64,000 nt of DNA from Marinobacter sp. THAF197a (GTDB taxonomy: Bacteria > Pseudomonadota > Gammaproteobacteria > Pseudomonadales > Oleiphilaceae). Positions within the stretch are counted from its first letter, which is position 1; each line of letters starts with the position of its first letter. Of the stretch, positions 63,292 through 64,000 are shown one piece after another. Where the stretch lies: NCBI RefSeq assembly GCF_009363275.1, contig NZ_CP045324.1:2914001-2978000 (forward strand). The letters are read 5' to 3'. Position numbers and translations under genes: made by a program. A model generated the notes under the pieces. That model was given only the letters and a program-made list of their open reading frames with translations. It was not told the origin of the DNA and searched no databases.

Positions 63292-63909
63292 ATGTTCGAC
63301 ATCATCTATACACTTGAAATGATTGGGGTTGTGGCATTTGCCATTTCCGGCATGATTGTCGCGCGTTCGAAGAACATGGACCCGGTGGGCATTTTTGCCA
63401 TCGGTTTTATTACTGCGCTGGGTGGTGGCACGTTGCGAGATCTGATCATGGATAACCACCCGCTGTACTGGATCAAGCACCAGGAACAGCCCATCCTGAT
63501 TCTCGCCATGGCGATTGTGTTCAGTTACTGGAGCCGGGCGCACAGCCTCAAGGAATCCCGTATCGTTTTCCCGGATGCCATTGGCCTCGGCATTTTCTCG
63601 ATTCTCGGCGCCCAGTTGGCGCTGGACCTGGGCCATTCCTGGTTTATCGCGTCCATGCTCGGGGTAATGACGGGCTGCTTCGGCGGCGCACTGCGCGACA
63701 CTCTGTGCAACGAAGTCCCCTTCATCTTTCGTAAGGATCAGATCTACGCCTCCATCGCGTTCGCCGGCTGCTGGCTGTACTTTGTGTGCCAGTGGTATCT
63801 GGAAAGCGAGTCCATCGCCCTGACCATCGGCCTGTTGTTCATAGTAACCGTACGCATGCTGGCCGTTCGTTTCGATATCCGGCTGCAGCGAGATCACAGC
63901 ACGGGCTGA
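63292..63909 (+). CDS. TRIC-type/YicG (UPF0126) membrane protein
   Basis: A 205-residue inner-membrane protein with about seven helices in two repeats. Each repeat carries a glycine-rich signature: GGGTLRDLIMDNHPLYW and FGGALRDTLCNEVP. The fold belongs to prokaryotic TRIC-family cation channels; YicG homologues have also been linked to amino acid transport. The start at 63292 gives MFDIIYTLEMIGVVAF. The 222-bp region upstream, shared with the BLUF gene, holds the divergent promoters. Nothing is seen in 63910-64000. Confidence 0.85.
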   Translation: MFDIIYTLEMIGVVAFAISGMIVARSKNMDPVGIFAIGFITALGGGTLRDLIMDNHPLYWIKHQEQPILILAMAIVFSYWSRAHSLKESRIVFPDAIGLGIFSILGAQLALDLGHSWFIASMLGVMTGCFGGALRDTLCNEVPFIFRKDQIYASIAFAGCWLYFVCQWYLESESIALTIGLLFIVTVRMLAVRFDIRLQRDHSTG

Positions 63910-64000
63910 ACGGTCAATCATTCCTTGGCCTTGGCCTGAGCCCCGTGAGCCGGTAAGATTGCCGTTTTTTCACCCAGTTCACGATTTCCGCACGTAAACA

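Overview
The window is one contiguous piece of a gammaproteobacterial chromosome, high in GC and densely coded. Gene order and protein families point to Marinobacter or a close relative (inference). The evidence is the nnrE-tsaE-amiB-mutL-miaA-hfq-hflX-hflK-hflC-purA run, the queG-orn-rsgA-motAB-psd and fimX-serB-parC-parE order shared with Pseudomonas, and a complete acyclic-terpene (atu) cluster, all typical of marine hydrocarbon and isoprenoid degraders. No rRNA, tRNA, CRISPR array, prophage or transposase gene was seen.

Layout. (1) 1-16.7 kb: the tail of an unknown gene, cmoA-cmoB (tRNA wobble-uridine modification), then on the minus strand the long housekeeping run nnrE/D-tsaE-amiB-mutL-miaA-hfq-hflX-hflK-hflC-hisZ-purA, then queG and orn. 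(2) 17-24 kb: rsgA, motA-motB, psd, and the EF-P module efp-epmA with divergent epmB. (3) 24-41 kb: signalling and topology genes. These are a PilZ-like protein, FimX (degenerate GGDEF/EAL c-di-GMP receptor), serB-parC, a small membrane protein, a chemotaxis receptor, the YceI/cytochrome b561 pair, an apparently active EAL phosphodiesterase with a C-terminal sensor-like domain, an SLC13-type transporter and parE. (4) 40.7-48.4 kb: a subtilisin-like lipoprotein translationally coupled to a PrcB-like lipoprotein, and a tripartite TRAP system with a TatT-like lipoprotein, a binding protein and a fused permease. (5) 48.6-61 kb: atuR and atuABCDEFGH for citronellol/geraniol-type branched acyl-CoA degradation through a biotin-dependent geranyl-CoA carboxylase. 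(6) 61-64 kb: a quinone oxidoreductase, a membrane-tethered BLUF photoreceptor and a TRIC/YicG-type membrane protein.

The most unusual content is non-coding. Eight interspersed elements of about 110 bp (16.7, 16.9, 43.9, 51.2, 55.1, 56.1, 61.0 and 61.2 kb) share one architecture: an outer stem of about 27-30 bp whose sequence differs in every copy but stays self-complementary, closing a core of about 54 nt that folds into two short hairpins. On one strand all 16 hairpin loops read ANGGAN closed by a C-G pair. This is the loop recognised by CsrA/RsmA-family RNA-binding proteins, and one copy matches the 12-nt CsrA consensus exactly. The elements lie only between genes, several inside the atu cluster and two in the orn/rsgA divergent region. 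They may be dispersed Csr/Rsm-binding modules, or a REP-like mobile palindrome family with an unusual covarying stem.
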